A program made the translations under genes and the position numbers. Of a stretch of DNA of 50,562 nucleotides, positions 1-8,379 are shown piece after piece; within the stretch, counting starts at the first letter, position 1, and the number at the start of each line of letters is the position of its first letter. The notes under the pieces were generated by a model that did no database searches, had not been told where the DNA came from, and worked only from the letters and a program-made list of their open reading frames with translations. The stretch spans positions 1-50,562 of the forward strand of contig NZ_JAQBOD010000041.1 of assembly GCF_028288205.1 (NCBI RefSeq), in the 5' to 3' direction. The DNA is from Mucilaginibacter sp. GTDB lineage: Bacteria > Bacteroidota > Bacteroidia > Sphingobacteriales > Sphingobacteriaceae.

Positions 1-1090
1 CACCATATCAGTATAAAATCGGCAGCGGCAGCTTACAAAGCAGTCCTGCCTTTAGCAGCCTTGCAGCAGGAACGTATACCATTACAGTAAGCGATGCCAA
101 CGCAATAACTTCAACAGTAAGCGTAACCATTACCCAGCCGTCACCACCGACGACCTTAGCAGTAATCATCAGTTCACAAACCAATGTAACCGCCTTTGGT
201 GTATCGAACGGTTCAGTAACCGTAGCGGGCTCAGGCGGCACAGGTCCATATCAATATAAAATAGGAACAGGAACTCTGCAAAGCAGCCCTACTTTCAGCA
301 GCCTTGCAGCAGGTCCTTATACTATTACGGTAAGCGATGTAAATTCAATAACTTCAACGGTAAGTGTAACGATCACTCAGCCAGCAACGCTAGCGGTAAC
401 GATCAGCTCACAAACCAATGTGATCGCCTTCAGTGGATCAACAGGTGCAGTGACGGTAATCGGTACTGGTGGAGCTTCACCTTACCAGTATAAAATGGGA
501 ACAGGAGCTCTGCAAAGCAGCTCTACTTTCAGCAGTCTTTCCGCAGGTACTTATACGATTACGGTAAGCGATGCAAATTCAATAACTTCAACAGTAAGCG
601 TAACGATCACCCAGCCATCATCAGCCCTTGCGGTAACGATCAGTTCACAAACTAATGTAACCGCCTTTGGCGCATCAACTGGTGTAGTAACCGTAGCCGG
701 CTCAGGTGGCACTTCTCCATACCAATATAAAATCGGCGCCGGCAGCCTACAAAGCAGCCCAACCTTTAGCAGTCTTGCAACTGGGAGTTATATAGTAACT
801 ATAAGAGACGCCAACGGGGTGACCTCAACAGTGAGTATAACGATCGGACAGCCATCATCACCTCTTACATTAGCAGTAAGTTCCCAAACCAATGTGGCTC
901 CTAACGGCGGATCACTGGGGTCGGTAACTGTATTGGCCACAGGCGGCACCGGGCCTTACCAGTATAAGATAGGTACGGGCAGCTTACAAAGCAGCCCTAC
1001 ATTTACAGGCTTTGCGGCAGGTCCTTATACCATTACTGTAACAGATGCTAATGGAATAACCTCAACAGTAACAGTTACGGTGGCGCAGGT
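1..1090 (+). repeat. In-frame tandem repeat array, unit about 234-237 bp
   Basis: Comparable points of successive units (the codons for SSQTNV) fall at 171, 405, 642 and 879, giving spacings of 234, 237 and 237 bp. A partial unit precedes 171. Units are highly similar at DNA level, and the 879 unit is the most diverged. The array is coding and is likely to vary in copy number by recombination. Confidence 0.92.
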
Positions 1091-2129
1091 TAGCCAACCA
1101 ATCACCTTTGTGCAATTTCCATCAAAAACATATGGAGATGCTGACTTTGCACCAGGCGCCAACAGCAATAACAGCACTATACCAATAGTTTACAGCAGCG
1201 ATAATAGCGCCGTTGCAACTATAATAAATGGTAATATCCATATTGTGGGTGCGGGTACGGCTAACATCACCGCTTCCCAGGCCGCTATAAGCATAGCCAG
1301 CCAGCTAACCGTTGCCAAGGCGCAACTAACCGTAAAAGCGGATAACAAGGGCAGGCAATATGGAACAGCTAATCCGGCATTAACTATTACCTATAGCGGG
1401 TTTGTAAACGGAGAGGATATTAACAAACTAACTACTCCGCCTATTGTCGCTACATTAGCCACCGCTACAACCTCGCCGGGCAATTATCAGATCACACCAA
1501 GCAGTGCAGCAGCGTACAACTATAGCTTTAATTATGTTGCAGGTACCCTAACCATTATACCGTTAACCAATGCAGTTGCGACTAATCTTACCATAGGTTC
1601 GGGCACCTTGTCGCCAACATTTGCAAGCGGAACATTTGCTTATACAATCTCGGTGGGATATAATGTAAATTATATTACGTTAACCCCAACCTTTGACCCT
1701 ACCGCTTCGGCAACCATATATGGCACGCCGGTACCTAATGGCAGCCCAAGCTATAATATTGGACTGAATGCAGGCAACAACGTTATCACATTAGTAATAA
1801 CAGCGCAGGACGGGGTGACCAAAAACACTTATACGCTAACCGTATACCGGGCATTACCGCCAAGCGCCATTATCCCAACAAATTTTTTATCGCCAAATGG
1901 TGATGGTAAAAACGATGGTTGGGTAATAAAGGATATACAGCTTTATCCGGGCAACACGGTAACAATATTTGACAAGGCTGGCAGGGTAATTTATACCAAA
2001 CACAACTATAACAATGACTGGAACGGCACGATGAACGGGTCGCCACTGGTACAAGGCACGTACTATTATGTGATACAGCTGGGCCCGACGAGGCTGAAAG
2101 GCTATGTCACTATACTGAGAAGCCATTAA
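1..2129 (+). CDS. SprB-like repeat adhesin with type B T9SS sorting domain (5' truncated by window edge)
   Basis: The reading frame is open from the first complete codon at position 3, so the ATG at 420 is internal and the true start lies before the window. The visible part has four-plus near-identical repeats of 78-79 codons (each with SSQTNV, PYQYKIG, LQSSPTF and YTITVSDAN), resembling SprB repeats. Then come MBG/Big-like segments (about 1095-1560, with KTYGD and [17 protein letters not shown]), a cadherin-like beta-sandwich segment (about 1580-1850), and a C-terminal gliding-motility-type domain (about 1861-2126) with the [11 protein letters not shown] motif. That last domain is the type B signal for type IX secretion. 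The protein is therefore expected to be exported and displayed on the surface as an adhesin or gliding-related filament. The PorP/SprF gene follows 39 bp downstream, the usual pairing. Ligand and total length cannot be seen. Confidence 0.92.
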   Translation, partial: PYQYKIGSGSLQSSPAFSSLAAGTYTITVSDANAITSTVSVTITQPSPPTTLAVIISSQTNVTAFGVSNGSVTVAGSGGTGPYQYKIGTGTLQSSPTFSSLAAGPYTITVSDVNSITSTVSVTITQPATLAVTISSQTNVIAFSGSTGAVTVIGTGGASPYQYKMGTGALQSSSTFSSLSAGTYTITVSDANSITSTVSVTITQPSSALAVTISSQTNVTAFGASTGVVTVAGSGGTSPYQYKIGAGSLQSSPTFSSLATGSYIVTIRDANGVTSTVSITIGQPSSPLTLAVSSQTNVAPNGGSLGSVTVLATGGTGPYQYKIGTGSLQSSPTFTGFAAGPYTITVTDANGITSTVTVTVAQVSQPITFVQFPSKTYGDADFAPGANSNNSTIPIVYSSDNSAVATIINGNIHIVGAGTANITASQAAISIASQLTVAKAQLTVKADNKGRQYGTANPALTITYSGFVNGEDINKLTTPPIVATLATATTSPGNYQITPSSAAAYNYSFNYVAGTLTIIPLTNAVATNLTIGSGTLSPTFASGTFAYTISVGYNVNYITLTPTFDPTASATIYGTPVPNGSPSYNIGLNAGNNVITLVITAQDGVTKNTYTLTVYRALPPSAIIPTNFLSPNGDGKNDGWVIKDIQLYPGNTVTIFDKAGRVIYTKHNYNNDWNGTMNGSPLVQGTYYYVIQLGPTRLKGYVTILRSH

Positions 2130-2168
2130 GGGATAGAAACAAGAATCAAGAAAAAAGCAAACAAGACA

Positions 2169-3080
2169 ATGCAAATCATACCCAATATAACCAAAACGCT
2201 GCTGACAACGCTGTTGCTAACAGCTGCATCCTTAATCAGCCGGGCGCAGTTGAATCCGTTCAACGCGATGTATTACCAGAACCCGTATATGTATAACCCT
2301 GCCATGGCGGGCCTAAGCAGGGTGCTGACGATCAATACCAGTTACCGGCAGCAATGGAGCGGTTTCCCGGGCACGCCTAAGACCGGCTCACTAACGGCCG
2401 ATTTCCAGCCGGCAGATAAAGTAGGGTTGGGCCTGAACATCAATGATGACCAGGCCGGGCTGATCCGCCAGACGCGGATCATGGGGACGTATGCTTATCA
2501 CCTGTCGCTGAACGGCCAGAATCAGCAGTTGCACTTCGGGCTGTCTTTTGGCATCGATGACTCACGGGTAGACTATAACAATGTAACCGGGGATCTCTCA
2601 GATACCGAGATAGCCCTGTACAACCAGCTGAAACCGTATGTAGACGGCGACTTAGGTATAGGCTATACCGACAATAATCTGTCTGTTGGTGCAGCTGTAC
2701 CCAACCTGAAGGCGGCCTTCTTTAAAAGCTCGGATGATAGGTTTGATGCCGACCGGATGCTGTTCATCACCACAGTTAGCTATAAGATCCCGATGCAAAA
2801 CGACGACCGGAGCTTTATGCTGACCCCGCTGGCCGCTTTCAGGATGGTGAAGAGTTATAACAGCATCGTGGATGTGGGCATTAACTTTAATTTAAATAAC
2901 TACGGGCTGTATATGCAGAGTATCTATCATAGTAGCCGTAGCGTGGGCCTGGGCTTCGGGCTTGACCAGGGCAGCTATGCGCTGAGCTTTAACTACAACC
3001 TGGAGACCGGCTCGCTGACCCAATACACCCAGGGTGCCTTTGAGTTTGGACTAAAGCTGAGGTTGTTGGATAAAAAATAA
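2169..3080 (+). CDS. PorP/SprF family type IX secretion system membrane protein
   Basis: 303 residues with an N-terminal signal peptide (hydrophobic LLTTLLLTAASLIS ending before AQLNPF). The family hallmark YYQNPYMYNPAMAGL follows, then alternating beta strands of an outer-membrane barrel, closing with FEFGLKLRLLDKK. PorP/SprF proteins sit in the outer membrane and help secrete or anchor a partner adhesin, classically SprB. Its position 39 bp after the T9SS adhesin and in the same direction supports a dedicated pair in one operon. GC content rises relative to the adhesin repeats. The start is the first ATG after the adhesin stop and gives an intact signal peptide. Confidence 0.93.
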   Translation: MQIIPNITKTLLTTLLLTAASLISRAQLNPFNAMYYQNPYMYNPAMAGLSRVLTINTSYRQQWSGFPGTPKTGSLTADFQPADKVGLGLNINDDQAGLIRQTRIMGTYAYHLSLNGQNQQLHFGLSFGIDDSRVDYNNVTGDLSDTEIALYNQLKPYVDGDLGIGYTDNNLSVGAAVPNLKAAFFKSSDDRFDADRMLFITTVSYKIPMQNDDRSFMLTPLAAFRMVKSYNSIVDVGINFNLNNYGLYMQSIYHSSRSVGLGFGLDQGSYALSFNYNLETGSLTQYTQGAFEFGLKLRLLDKK

Positions 3081-3201
3081 GCAAGGGTGAGTAAACCAGT
3101 TTATTACCGCCTTTATAATTACCGAAACGCTCAAGGTGCAGGTTGCCGCACACAATTAAACAATTTGAGATACCTGTTTGTAATACTATTAAACATAAGC
3201 T

Positions 3202-3423
3202 ATGAGCAATAATAATTTGTATGTACAGGCTTTTTATAATGGTGGCATGACCGGCTTTGAGATCATACCACGTGGAGATCATTTTGATGTTGCCCGGAAT
3301 GGTGAAATAATAGCAGCGTTACAACATGGGCAAACATGGCAGCAAATATCAGGCAAGCGGTTGCCCGATGAGGTTTTACAAAGTATTTACCAGCAAATAG
3401 AAAAGCCCGAAAGCCAGGCATAG
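3202..3423 (+). CDS. Small conserved-looking protein of unknown function (73 aa)
   Basis: A 73-residue soluble protein with no signal peptide or membrane segment, beginning MSNNNLYVQAFYNGG. It has balanced composition and no recognisable catalytic motif. I do not recognise the family. Codon use looks like that of neighbouring genes, and its stop codon lies inside the left arm of a perfect hairpin (3417-3447), as expected of a real 3' end. It faces the cysteine-rich gene convergently. Confidence 0.6.
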   Translation: MSNNNLYVQAFYNGGMTGFEIIPRGDHFDVARNGEIIAALQHGQTWQQISGKRLPDEVLQSIYQQIEKPESQA

Positions 3424-3447
3424 ATTAGGGATATTCCAATCTATGCC
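3417..3447. terminator. Bidirectional terminator-like hairpin
   Basis: Perfect 10-bp inverted repeat (GGCATAGATT / AATCTATGCC) with an 11-nt loop between two convergent genes. The left arm includes the TAG stop of the upstream gene. No long T tract follows, so the terminator role is inferred from position and symmetry. Confidence 0.6.
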
Positions 3448-3467
3448 CTGCCAACCTATACCTGATA

Positions 3468-3812
3468 TTAATCTTGCGTTATAGCATGGTGGTGCTCATG
3501 GCAGGCTTCTGCACAGGCTAAACAAGCCTTGGCGCATTGTTGGCAATGGTCATAATTGTGTTTTTTGCATTCTGCGCCACATGCTCTGCATATCTCTTCG
3601 CATATAACCAGGTATTGGTGCGCAATGTCCGATTCGCGTTGCAGTAACCTTGCAGCTTGATTGCATATATCGGCACAGTCCATATCCAGTTTAATACAAG
3701 CAGCCATCATGGCAATATCCGGCTCTTTTAAACATTGGGTAGCACAATTTTCGCAAGCTAAGGCGCAATCCAATAATTGTTGAATTAATGCCCGGTGATT
3801 ATGATTATCCAT
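3468..3812 (-). CDS. Cysteine-rich four-helix bundle protein, copper-storage (Csp/DUF326)-like
   Basis: 114 residues with 16 cysteines spaced along predicted amphipathic helices as CxxxCxxC and CxxxxC patterns (CALACENCATQC, CIKLDMDCADIC, CEEICRACGAEC, CQQCAKACLACAEAC), plus a His-rich tail. This is the arrangement of the DUF326/Csp family, in which cysteines lining a four-helix bundle bind many Cu(I) ions. There is no signal peptide, so it should be cytosolic like Csp3. No copper regulator or exporter is adjacent. Copper binding is inferred from the family; the cysteine pattern is seen directly. Confidence 0.85.
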   Translation of the reverse strand: MDNHNHRALIQQLLDCALACENCATQCLKEPDIAMMAACIKLDMDCADICNQAARLLQRESDIAHQYLVICEEICRACGAECKKHNYDHCQQCAKACLACAEACHEHHHAITQD

Positions 3813-3959
3813 AATTTATAATTTAATGATTAATCTATTTTTATAATAAGCAATACTTAACAAATGTTTTTTATTTTTTTTGAACTTATAAAATCACCCA
3901 ATCAGTAAATAATACCACAATCGCCATAAACAATACCATTAAAGCTCATTATTACCATT

Positions 3960-3967
3960 TATCTTTG
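3960..3967 (+). promoter_or_regulatory. Bacteroidota -7 promoter box (TATCTTTG)
   Basis: An exact TAnnTTTG match lies only 4 bp before the ATG of the AraC gene, which would give a leaderless or near-leaderless transcript. No clear -33 TTTG is seen at the expected spacing. Confidence 0.45.
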
Positions 3968-3971
3968 AGTA

Positions 3972-4859
3972 ATGAAAACGAGCATCCCCATATATGACAT
4001 TTGCAGCCTCACACAAAAGCAGCAGGATATATTGATAAGCCGTTTTGCGCCTTATTTAAAAAGCCATCGCAATTTACATTTGGCGCATAAGCATTCATTT
4101 TATCATTTAGTATTTTTTACTAAAGGCGGCGGCTCGCAAACTATAGATTTTCAGCAGATTCCGGTAAGGCCCAACCAAGTATATTTTATGATACCCGGCC
4201 AGGTGCATAACTGGGCCTTTGAGGGTGATGTTGATGGATATATTATTAACTTCTCCGTGCCGTTTTTTCAATCGTTCCTGCTAAAGGCTAATTATTTAGA
4301 AGAGTTTACATTCTTCGCCGGCATTATACAGGATGCTGTTATTGATATCCCTGCAGAGCTTCAGGGCAAGGTGATTGATCTTTTCGAAGAGCTTATACGC
4401 GAAACAGAAGAACCAAAGCCGTTGGAAATGGATATGGTCAGATCTATTATGCTGCAGTTATTTATCAGTATAGCGCGTTTGAGTTTAAATAAGGTAAATA
4501 AAACCATACCGTCTTATAACTACATGTTGTTGCGCAGTTTTCAAAAACTGATAGAGAAGAATTATACTACTATCAAACTGCCAAAGCAATATGCCGGGCT
4601 GCTTTACATTACCCCCAACCATCTCAACGCGCTTTGCAATGATGTGCTGGGTATTTCAGCCGGCGAAGTTATTCGAAACCGGATAGTGTTGGAAGCAAAG
4701 CGTTTGTTAATAAACAATGACCTGACCATACTGGAGATAGCCAACCAGCTCAATTTTGCAGATAACTCTTACTTTACCAAGTTCTTTAAAAAGCAAGCAG
4801 GCTTTACACCGGAGGAATTCAGGAAAAGCACAAACAATCATGAACACGTTATTAAATAA
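3972..4859 (+). CDS. AraC family transcriptional regulator
   Basis: 295 residues. The N-terminal half is a cupin-like sensing domain (HKHSFYHLVFFTKGGG, then PNQVYFMIPGQVHNW typical of the AraC arm). The C-terminal 100 residues hold two helix-turn-helix motifs, the second with LTILEIANQLNFADNSYFTK followed by FFKKQAGFTPEEFRK, the AraC signature. It should bind DNA as a ligand-responsive activator; the ligand is unknown. It abuts or slightly overlaps the DUF983 gene on the same strand, which may be a target or simply co-transcribed. Confidence 0.93.
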   Translation: MKTSIPIYDICSLTQKQQDILISRFAPYLKSHRNLHLAHKHSFYHLVFFTKGGGSQTIDFQQIPVRPNQVYFMIPGQVHNWAFEGDVDGYIINFSVPFFQSFLLKANYLEEFTFFAGIIQDAVIDIPAELQGKVIDLFEELIRETEEPKPLEMDMVRSIMLQLFISIARLSLNKVNKTIPSYNYMLLRSFQKLIEKNYTTIKLPKQYAGLLYITPNHLNALCNDVLGISAGEVIRNRIVLEAKRLLINNDLTILEIANQLNFADNSYFTKFFKKQAGFTPEEFRKSTNNHEHVIK

Positions 4860-4866
4860 CACCGAA

Positions 4867-5265
4867 ATGGAAGTATCACAATTATCAGCAGCACTTCATG
4901 CTAAATGCCCTAAATGCCGCAAAGGCAATATGTTTGCCAATAGCATGTATGGTTTATCATCACAAAAAATGAACACGCATTGCCCGCATTGCGGCTTTAC
5001 GTTCGAGATTGAACCGGGTTATTTTTATGTAGCCATGTTTGTAAGCTACGCCTTTAATATTGCTGAAATGGTGAGCCTGGCCGTAGCTATATATATATTA
5101 ACAGGAAGCCATAATCCATGGGTATATGTAGGAGCGCTGCTGGGAATATCTGTTATACTTTCGCCGTTTAATTTCAGGTACTCAAGGGTAGTGCTGTTGT
5201 ACTGGCTAACCCCCGGTATTAATTATGATCCGAATAGGTCGGGGGATGATTATAAGAGGTTATAA
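4867..5265 (+). CDS. DUF983 family membrane protein
   Basis: 132 residues from the ATG at 4867 (MEVSQLSAALHAKCPKC). An alternative ATG at 4840 would overlap the AraC gene by 20 bp and add nine residues. Two CxxC pairs (KCPKC, HCPHC) suggest a small zinc ribbon, followed by GYFYVAMFVSYAFNIAEM and two transmembrane segments, the DUF983 layout. Function is unknown. It begins 7 bp after the regulator stop, so the two are probably co-transcribed. Confidence 0.85.
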   Translation: MEVSQLSAALHAKCPKCRKGNMFANSMYGLSSQKMNTHCPHCGFTFEIEPGYFYVAMFVSYAFNIAEMVSLAVAIYILTGSHNPWVYVGALLGISVILSPFNFRYSRVVLLYWLTPGINYDPNRSGDDYKRL

Positions 5266-5400
5266 ATCTAAAAGATCTGCAAAATCTTCCAAAAGCAAAT
5301 AACGATTTAACACCATGTGCATTACATAGCTGGTTAATTTGTTCTATATGATCCTTCAATTCTTTCACAATGATCAAAGTTGAGAAAAATTAAAATGAAA

Positions 5401-5431
5401 GAGGCGAATTGCAATTCGTGCAATTCGCCTC
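5401..5431. terminator. Bidirectional terminator hairpin
   Basis: Perfect 13-bp inverted repeat (GAGGCGAATTGCA / TGCAATTCGCCTC) with a 5-nt loop, midway between the convergent DUF983 and prohibitin-like genes. Confidence 0.75.
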
Positions 5432-5456
5432 AATTCGAAAAATTCGTGTTAGATTA

Positions 5457-6362
5457 TTACTTATCACTCAACATAATCGGATTTCCCTTACCACCTCCAA
5501 TTATAATAACCTTGGCATTGGGTGACAGCGCAATTTCCTTTTGAGCTTTAATGGTTTCGTATTGCAGTTGTTTATCAGACAAACCGGTTGATAGTATCTT
5601 CTGATAATCAGCTATACCCTGGGCTTCAACACGTTTACGGTCGGCTTCCTGGCGTTCTTTTTGCAGAACGAATTGCATTTTCTGCGCGTCCTGTTCGGCC
5701 TGTATTTTTGATTCTATGCTGGCGCGTACAGTTGCAGGCAGCGTTATATTACGTACCAGTATCTGCTGAACTTCTAAACCATTTTTAGCAAAGTTGTCGC
5801 TAATGGTTTTATTTATTTTAAATTGAAACTCTTGTCTTTTAGTAGAATACAGATCAACCGCCGCGTAACTAACCGCGTTATCACGTATAGCGGTGCGTGT
5901 AACCGGGCGCACAATCTTATTTACGTAATCATTGCCGATATTTTGAAGTATAAAAGGAGCTTTTGCCGGGTTTACCTTATATAATACCGAAAGATCAATG
6001 GTAACCTCTAACCCATCTGATGACAATACACGGATAGCGTCATCACCTTCTACAGGGCCCTCATTGCTTTTGGCGCTCATGGTATAGTTTTCTGTCTGGA
6101 TGCTGAACGTAGTTACATCAACCAATGGATTGATAACGTGTAATCCGCTTTCCAGGATATTGTCTTCTACTTTACCAAACAGGGTTTGCACACCTACCTT
6201 ACCGGGTTCAATAACTTTAAATGCCGAGGTCATGAGTCCTAAAACCAGGATAACAATACCAACAATTGTAACAGTACCACCAAAACGGTTCCCCGGTTCG
6301 GGCGAACGTTTAAGCACTGTACCCACAATAAGTACAATGACACCTAAGATTAAAATAAGCAT
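5457..6362 (-). CDS. Prohibitin-family (SPFH/Band 7) membrane protein
   Basis: 301 residues with two N-terminal hydrophobic segments (about 1-15 and 28-48). An SPFH domain follows, starting KVIEPGKVGVQTLFGKVEDNI and including ENYTMSAKSNEG and VTIDLSVLYKVNP. A charged coiled-coil region (about 210-260, AEQDAQKMQFVLQKERQEADRKRVEAQG) and a C-terminal VIIIGGGKGNPIM complete it, as in prohibitin-like bacterial proteins. These form membrane-associated oligomers that organise the membrane or protect proteases. It is the last gene of a minus-strand group after a rhodanese gene and a small membrane protein, 12 bp from the latter. Confidence 0.9.
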   Translation of the reverse strand: MLILILGVIVLIVGTVLKRSPEPGNRFGGTVTIVGIVILVLGLMTSAFKVIEPGKVGVQTLFGKVEDNILESGLHVINPLVDVTTFSIQTENYTMSAKSNEGPVEGDDAIRVLSSDGLEVTIDLSVLYKVNPAKAPFILQNIGNDYVNKIVRPVTRTAIRDNAVSYAAVDLYSTKRQEFQFKINKTISDNFAKNGLEVQQILVRNITLPATVRASIESKIQAEQDAQKMQFVLQKERQEADRKRVEAQGIADYQKILSTGLSDKQLQYETIKAQKEIALSPNAKVIIIGGGKGNPIMLSDK

Positions 6363-6374
6363 ATATTTTTTGAG

Positions 6375-6560
6375 TTAAGGTTTAAGCGTATTGCGTATTT
6401 CTTTAAGCAGCTTTATTTTTAGCACTACAAAAATTGCCCCGGCAAACACCGATGCTAAAATAAAATCATAGCGTTTGTTGGTAATCCCGGTCCATGCCAG
6501 TACAAGGCATAAAATAATGCATAAATTATAAAAAGTACTTAGCGCTATTTTTTTGCCCAT
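6375..6560 (-). CDS. Small two-TM membrane protein
   Basis: 61 residues with two hydrophobic segments (FYNLCIILCLVLAWTG and FILASVFAGAIFVVLKI) separated by a short polar turn, and a basic tail. I do not recognise a named family. It sits 3 bp after the rhodanese stop and 12 bp before the prohibitin-like gene on the same strand, so it is very likely translated as part of that operon and may be an accessory to the SPFH complex. Confidence 0.65.
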   Translation of the reverse strand: MGKKIALSTFYNLCIILCLVLAWTGITNKRYDFILASVFAGAIFVVLKIKLLKEIRNTLKP

Positions 6561-6563
6561 GGC

Positions 6564-6878
6564 TTAATATACAACTATATCCGGATCGATCTCTGCTGCC
6601 CAGGCCAATATACCGCCTTTAAGGTTGGCTAAGTTGGTGTAACCCATTTGCTCTAATTGCATAATAGCTGCTGCGCTGCGTTTACCGCTGCGGCACATTA
6701 CTACAACTGGCTTATCCTTGCTTATTTTATCTGCTTCAATAATAATGCCGCCTAAGGGTATTAATAAGCCGCCAATGTTTGATGTTTCATATTCAAAGTC
6801 TTCCCTAACGTCAATCAGTTGGAAATCTTCGCCACTATCTAATTTTTCTTTAAGTTCTTGTACGGTTATCTCTTGCAT
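6564..6878 (-). CDS. Rhodanese-like domain protein
   Basis: 104 residues making a single rhodanese domain: QLIDVREDFEYE near residue 24 and the active-site loop CRSGKRS with Cys62. Single-domain rhodaneses carry persulfide sulfur in the cytoplasm. It is the first gene of the minus-strand trio ending with the prohibitin-like protein, and a TAnnTTTG box lies upstream at 6901-6908. Confidence 0.9.
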   Translation of the reverse strand: MQEITVQELKEKLDSGEDFQLIDVREDFEYETSNIGGLLIPLGGIIIEADKISKDKPVVVMCRSGKRSAAAIMQLEQMGYTNLANLKGGILAWAAEIDPDIVVY

Positions 6879-6900
6879 TTTATTTAATAATTTAATATAT

Positions 6901-6908
6901 CAAATGTA
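6901..6908 (-). promoter_or_regulatory. Bacteroidota -7 promoter box (TACATTTG) for the rhodanese operon
   Basis: On the minus strand this is an exact TAnnTTTG, about 22 bp upstream of the rhodanese ATG. A TTG occurs 14 bp further upstream, which is shorter than the usual -33/-7 spacing. Confidence 0.5.
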
Positions 6909-7151
6909 GTTTTTTTCTCTATCAATATAGGCTTAACTACCCTAAATCTACGCTATAAACCTACACTTTTACTTATTAAAGACTTTAAGCAGATCGTTCT
7001 TACCGTCAGGAGATAAGAAAACCATGTTTTTCGTCCCTAATAAAGCTTATTTCGTCACGTCAGTTCTTTTAGCTAAAAACATTCTCTTATTTTGTAACAA
7101 TCGTTACCTAAGTGCGTTTCATATATGTTTATCAATATTATAGTATAATTA

Positions 7152-8270
7152 ATGGAAAAAGTTACCCGTTTTTTTTGGTTCTGTTCGGGCGCCCACATTG
7201 ATACCTTAAAAAAATATCCTATCGAGCATAATAAATATGTAGGCATTGGCGCCACTATTTTTTTTACAGCGCTATTTGCATCACTTTCGGGCGGTTATGC
7301 TATGTATTTTGTTTTTAATGGTGATGCTTTCGCGGTAGGTTTTGCCATCCTGTTCGGCTTGTTATGGGGCACGGCTATATTTAATATGGACCGCTACATT
7401 GTATCCAGCATCAATAAAGAAGGCAGTACAAATCAGCAAATATTACAGGCATCCCCACGTATTTTACTGGCAATAATGATTGGGATTGTAATATCGCGTC
7501 CGTTAGAATTAAAAATATTTGATAAAGAGATCCGCCAGAAATTAAAGACTGCTTATCTAAAAGGTCAGCACAGCAAGATAGATACGCTGCAAAAAACCTA
7601 CAGCGAAAAGTATGGCATGGAGCTGGCAAAAACCGCTGATCTGAAAAAAGAAAAAGACTCGCTCGAAAAAGACATTAACCGCTCACGCACCCAGCTGAAT
7701 GAAGAGGTTTTTGGCGAAAAAAATAACCAAACATCAGGCATTGTGGGTTATGGTACCTATGCCAAGCAAAAGCAAACGGTTTTACAGGAAAAGGAGGATC
7801 GCCTGAAACTGGTAACCGGCAATGCCGATAAAATGGACCAATATCTTAGTCAGCGAAAGGAATATGAGGGGGTGAACGGTGTTAAAATGCTTAATGAACG
7901 CCAGTTGGATAGCCTGGCTAAGGTTGCCGGTTTTGCCGACCGTAACTGGGCACTGGGGCAGTTAACATATAATGAGAACGGCACCCGTGATGTGGATACT
8001 TACCTGGCCATATCCTTTATTGGCTACCTGTTTATTTTGTTTGAATGCTTACCGGTATTTGTAAAGCTGATGTCGCCCAAAGGACCTTATGATGTGGCAA
8101 TAGCAAAGACCTTTGAAGCTAATGTTTATTATGCTGATCGGGATAAAGAGCGCGATATAACCGTTATTGACAGCGTATATAACGACCACGTGGATGAAGA
8201 TATAAAGCGACGAAAGAAAACGCTGTCCACCCGCTCAGATTATGACCGGGAAAGGCATCGGTATGATTAG
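7152..8270 (+). CDS. DUF4407 domain-containing membrane protein
   Basis: 372 residues. Three transmembrane segments lie in the first 120 residues (near 35-55, 60-80 and 100-118), then a long charged coiled-coil region (about 130-240, with KKEKDSLEKDINRSRTQLNEE), and a fourth transmembrane segment near 285-305 (ISFIGYLFILFECLPVFVKLM). The motif FNMDRYIVSS after TM2 is typical of DUF4407. The C-terminus is cytoplasmic and highly charged. Function is unknown. It is monocistronic, with about 270 bp of gene-free DNA before it. Confidence 0.85.
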   Translation: MEKVTRFFWFCSGAHIDTLKKYPIEHNKYVGIGATIFFTALFASLSGGYAMYFVFNGDAFAVGFAILFGLLWGTAIFNMDRYIVSSINKEGSTNQQILQASPRILLAIMIGIVISRPLELKIFDKEIRQKLKTAYLKGQHSKIDTLQKTYSEKYGMELAKTADLKKEKDSLEKDINRSRTQLNEEVFGEKNNQTSGIVGYGTYAKQKQTVLQEKEDRLKLVTGNADKMDQYLSQRKEYEGVNGVKMLNERQLDSLAKVAGFADRNWALGQLTYNENGTRDVDTYLAISFIGYLFILFECLPVFVKLMSPKGPYDVAIAKTFEANVYYADRDKERDITVIDSVYNDHVDEDIKRRKKTLSTRSDYDRERHRYD

Positions 8271-8291
8271 GTAAATCGCTATCCCTGGTCA

Positions 8292-8316
8292 TTACTCACC
8301 CCGACATCGCTACGTT
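8292..8316 (+). repeat. Dispersed intergenic repeat, copy 1
   Basis: The 25-bp string containing ACTCACCCCGACATC and CTACGTT recurs at 21842-21868 with one mismatch, both times in non-coding DNA. It is probably a member of a dispersed REP-like family. Confidence 0.5.
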
Positions 8317-8379
8317 GTGCGCTCCCCGTTTGCTATTATTTATTTTTAATCGTATTTTGAGCGCAATTAACTGAACTAA

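Noticed and set aside
420..422. ATG as start of the adhesin
   Set aside because: The same frame continues upstream with near-identical repeats to the window edge, so this ATG is internal.
1..1090. CRISPR-like array
   Set aside because: Repeats are in frame, 234-237 bp long, contiguous and coding; there are no unique spacers.
4756..4866. Upstream start for the DUF983 gene inside the AraC gene
   Set aside because: The 37 extra residues are the out-of-frame reading of the AraC helix-turn-helix; the start at 4867 (or 4840) gives the usual N-terminus.
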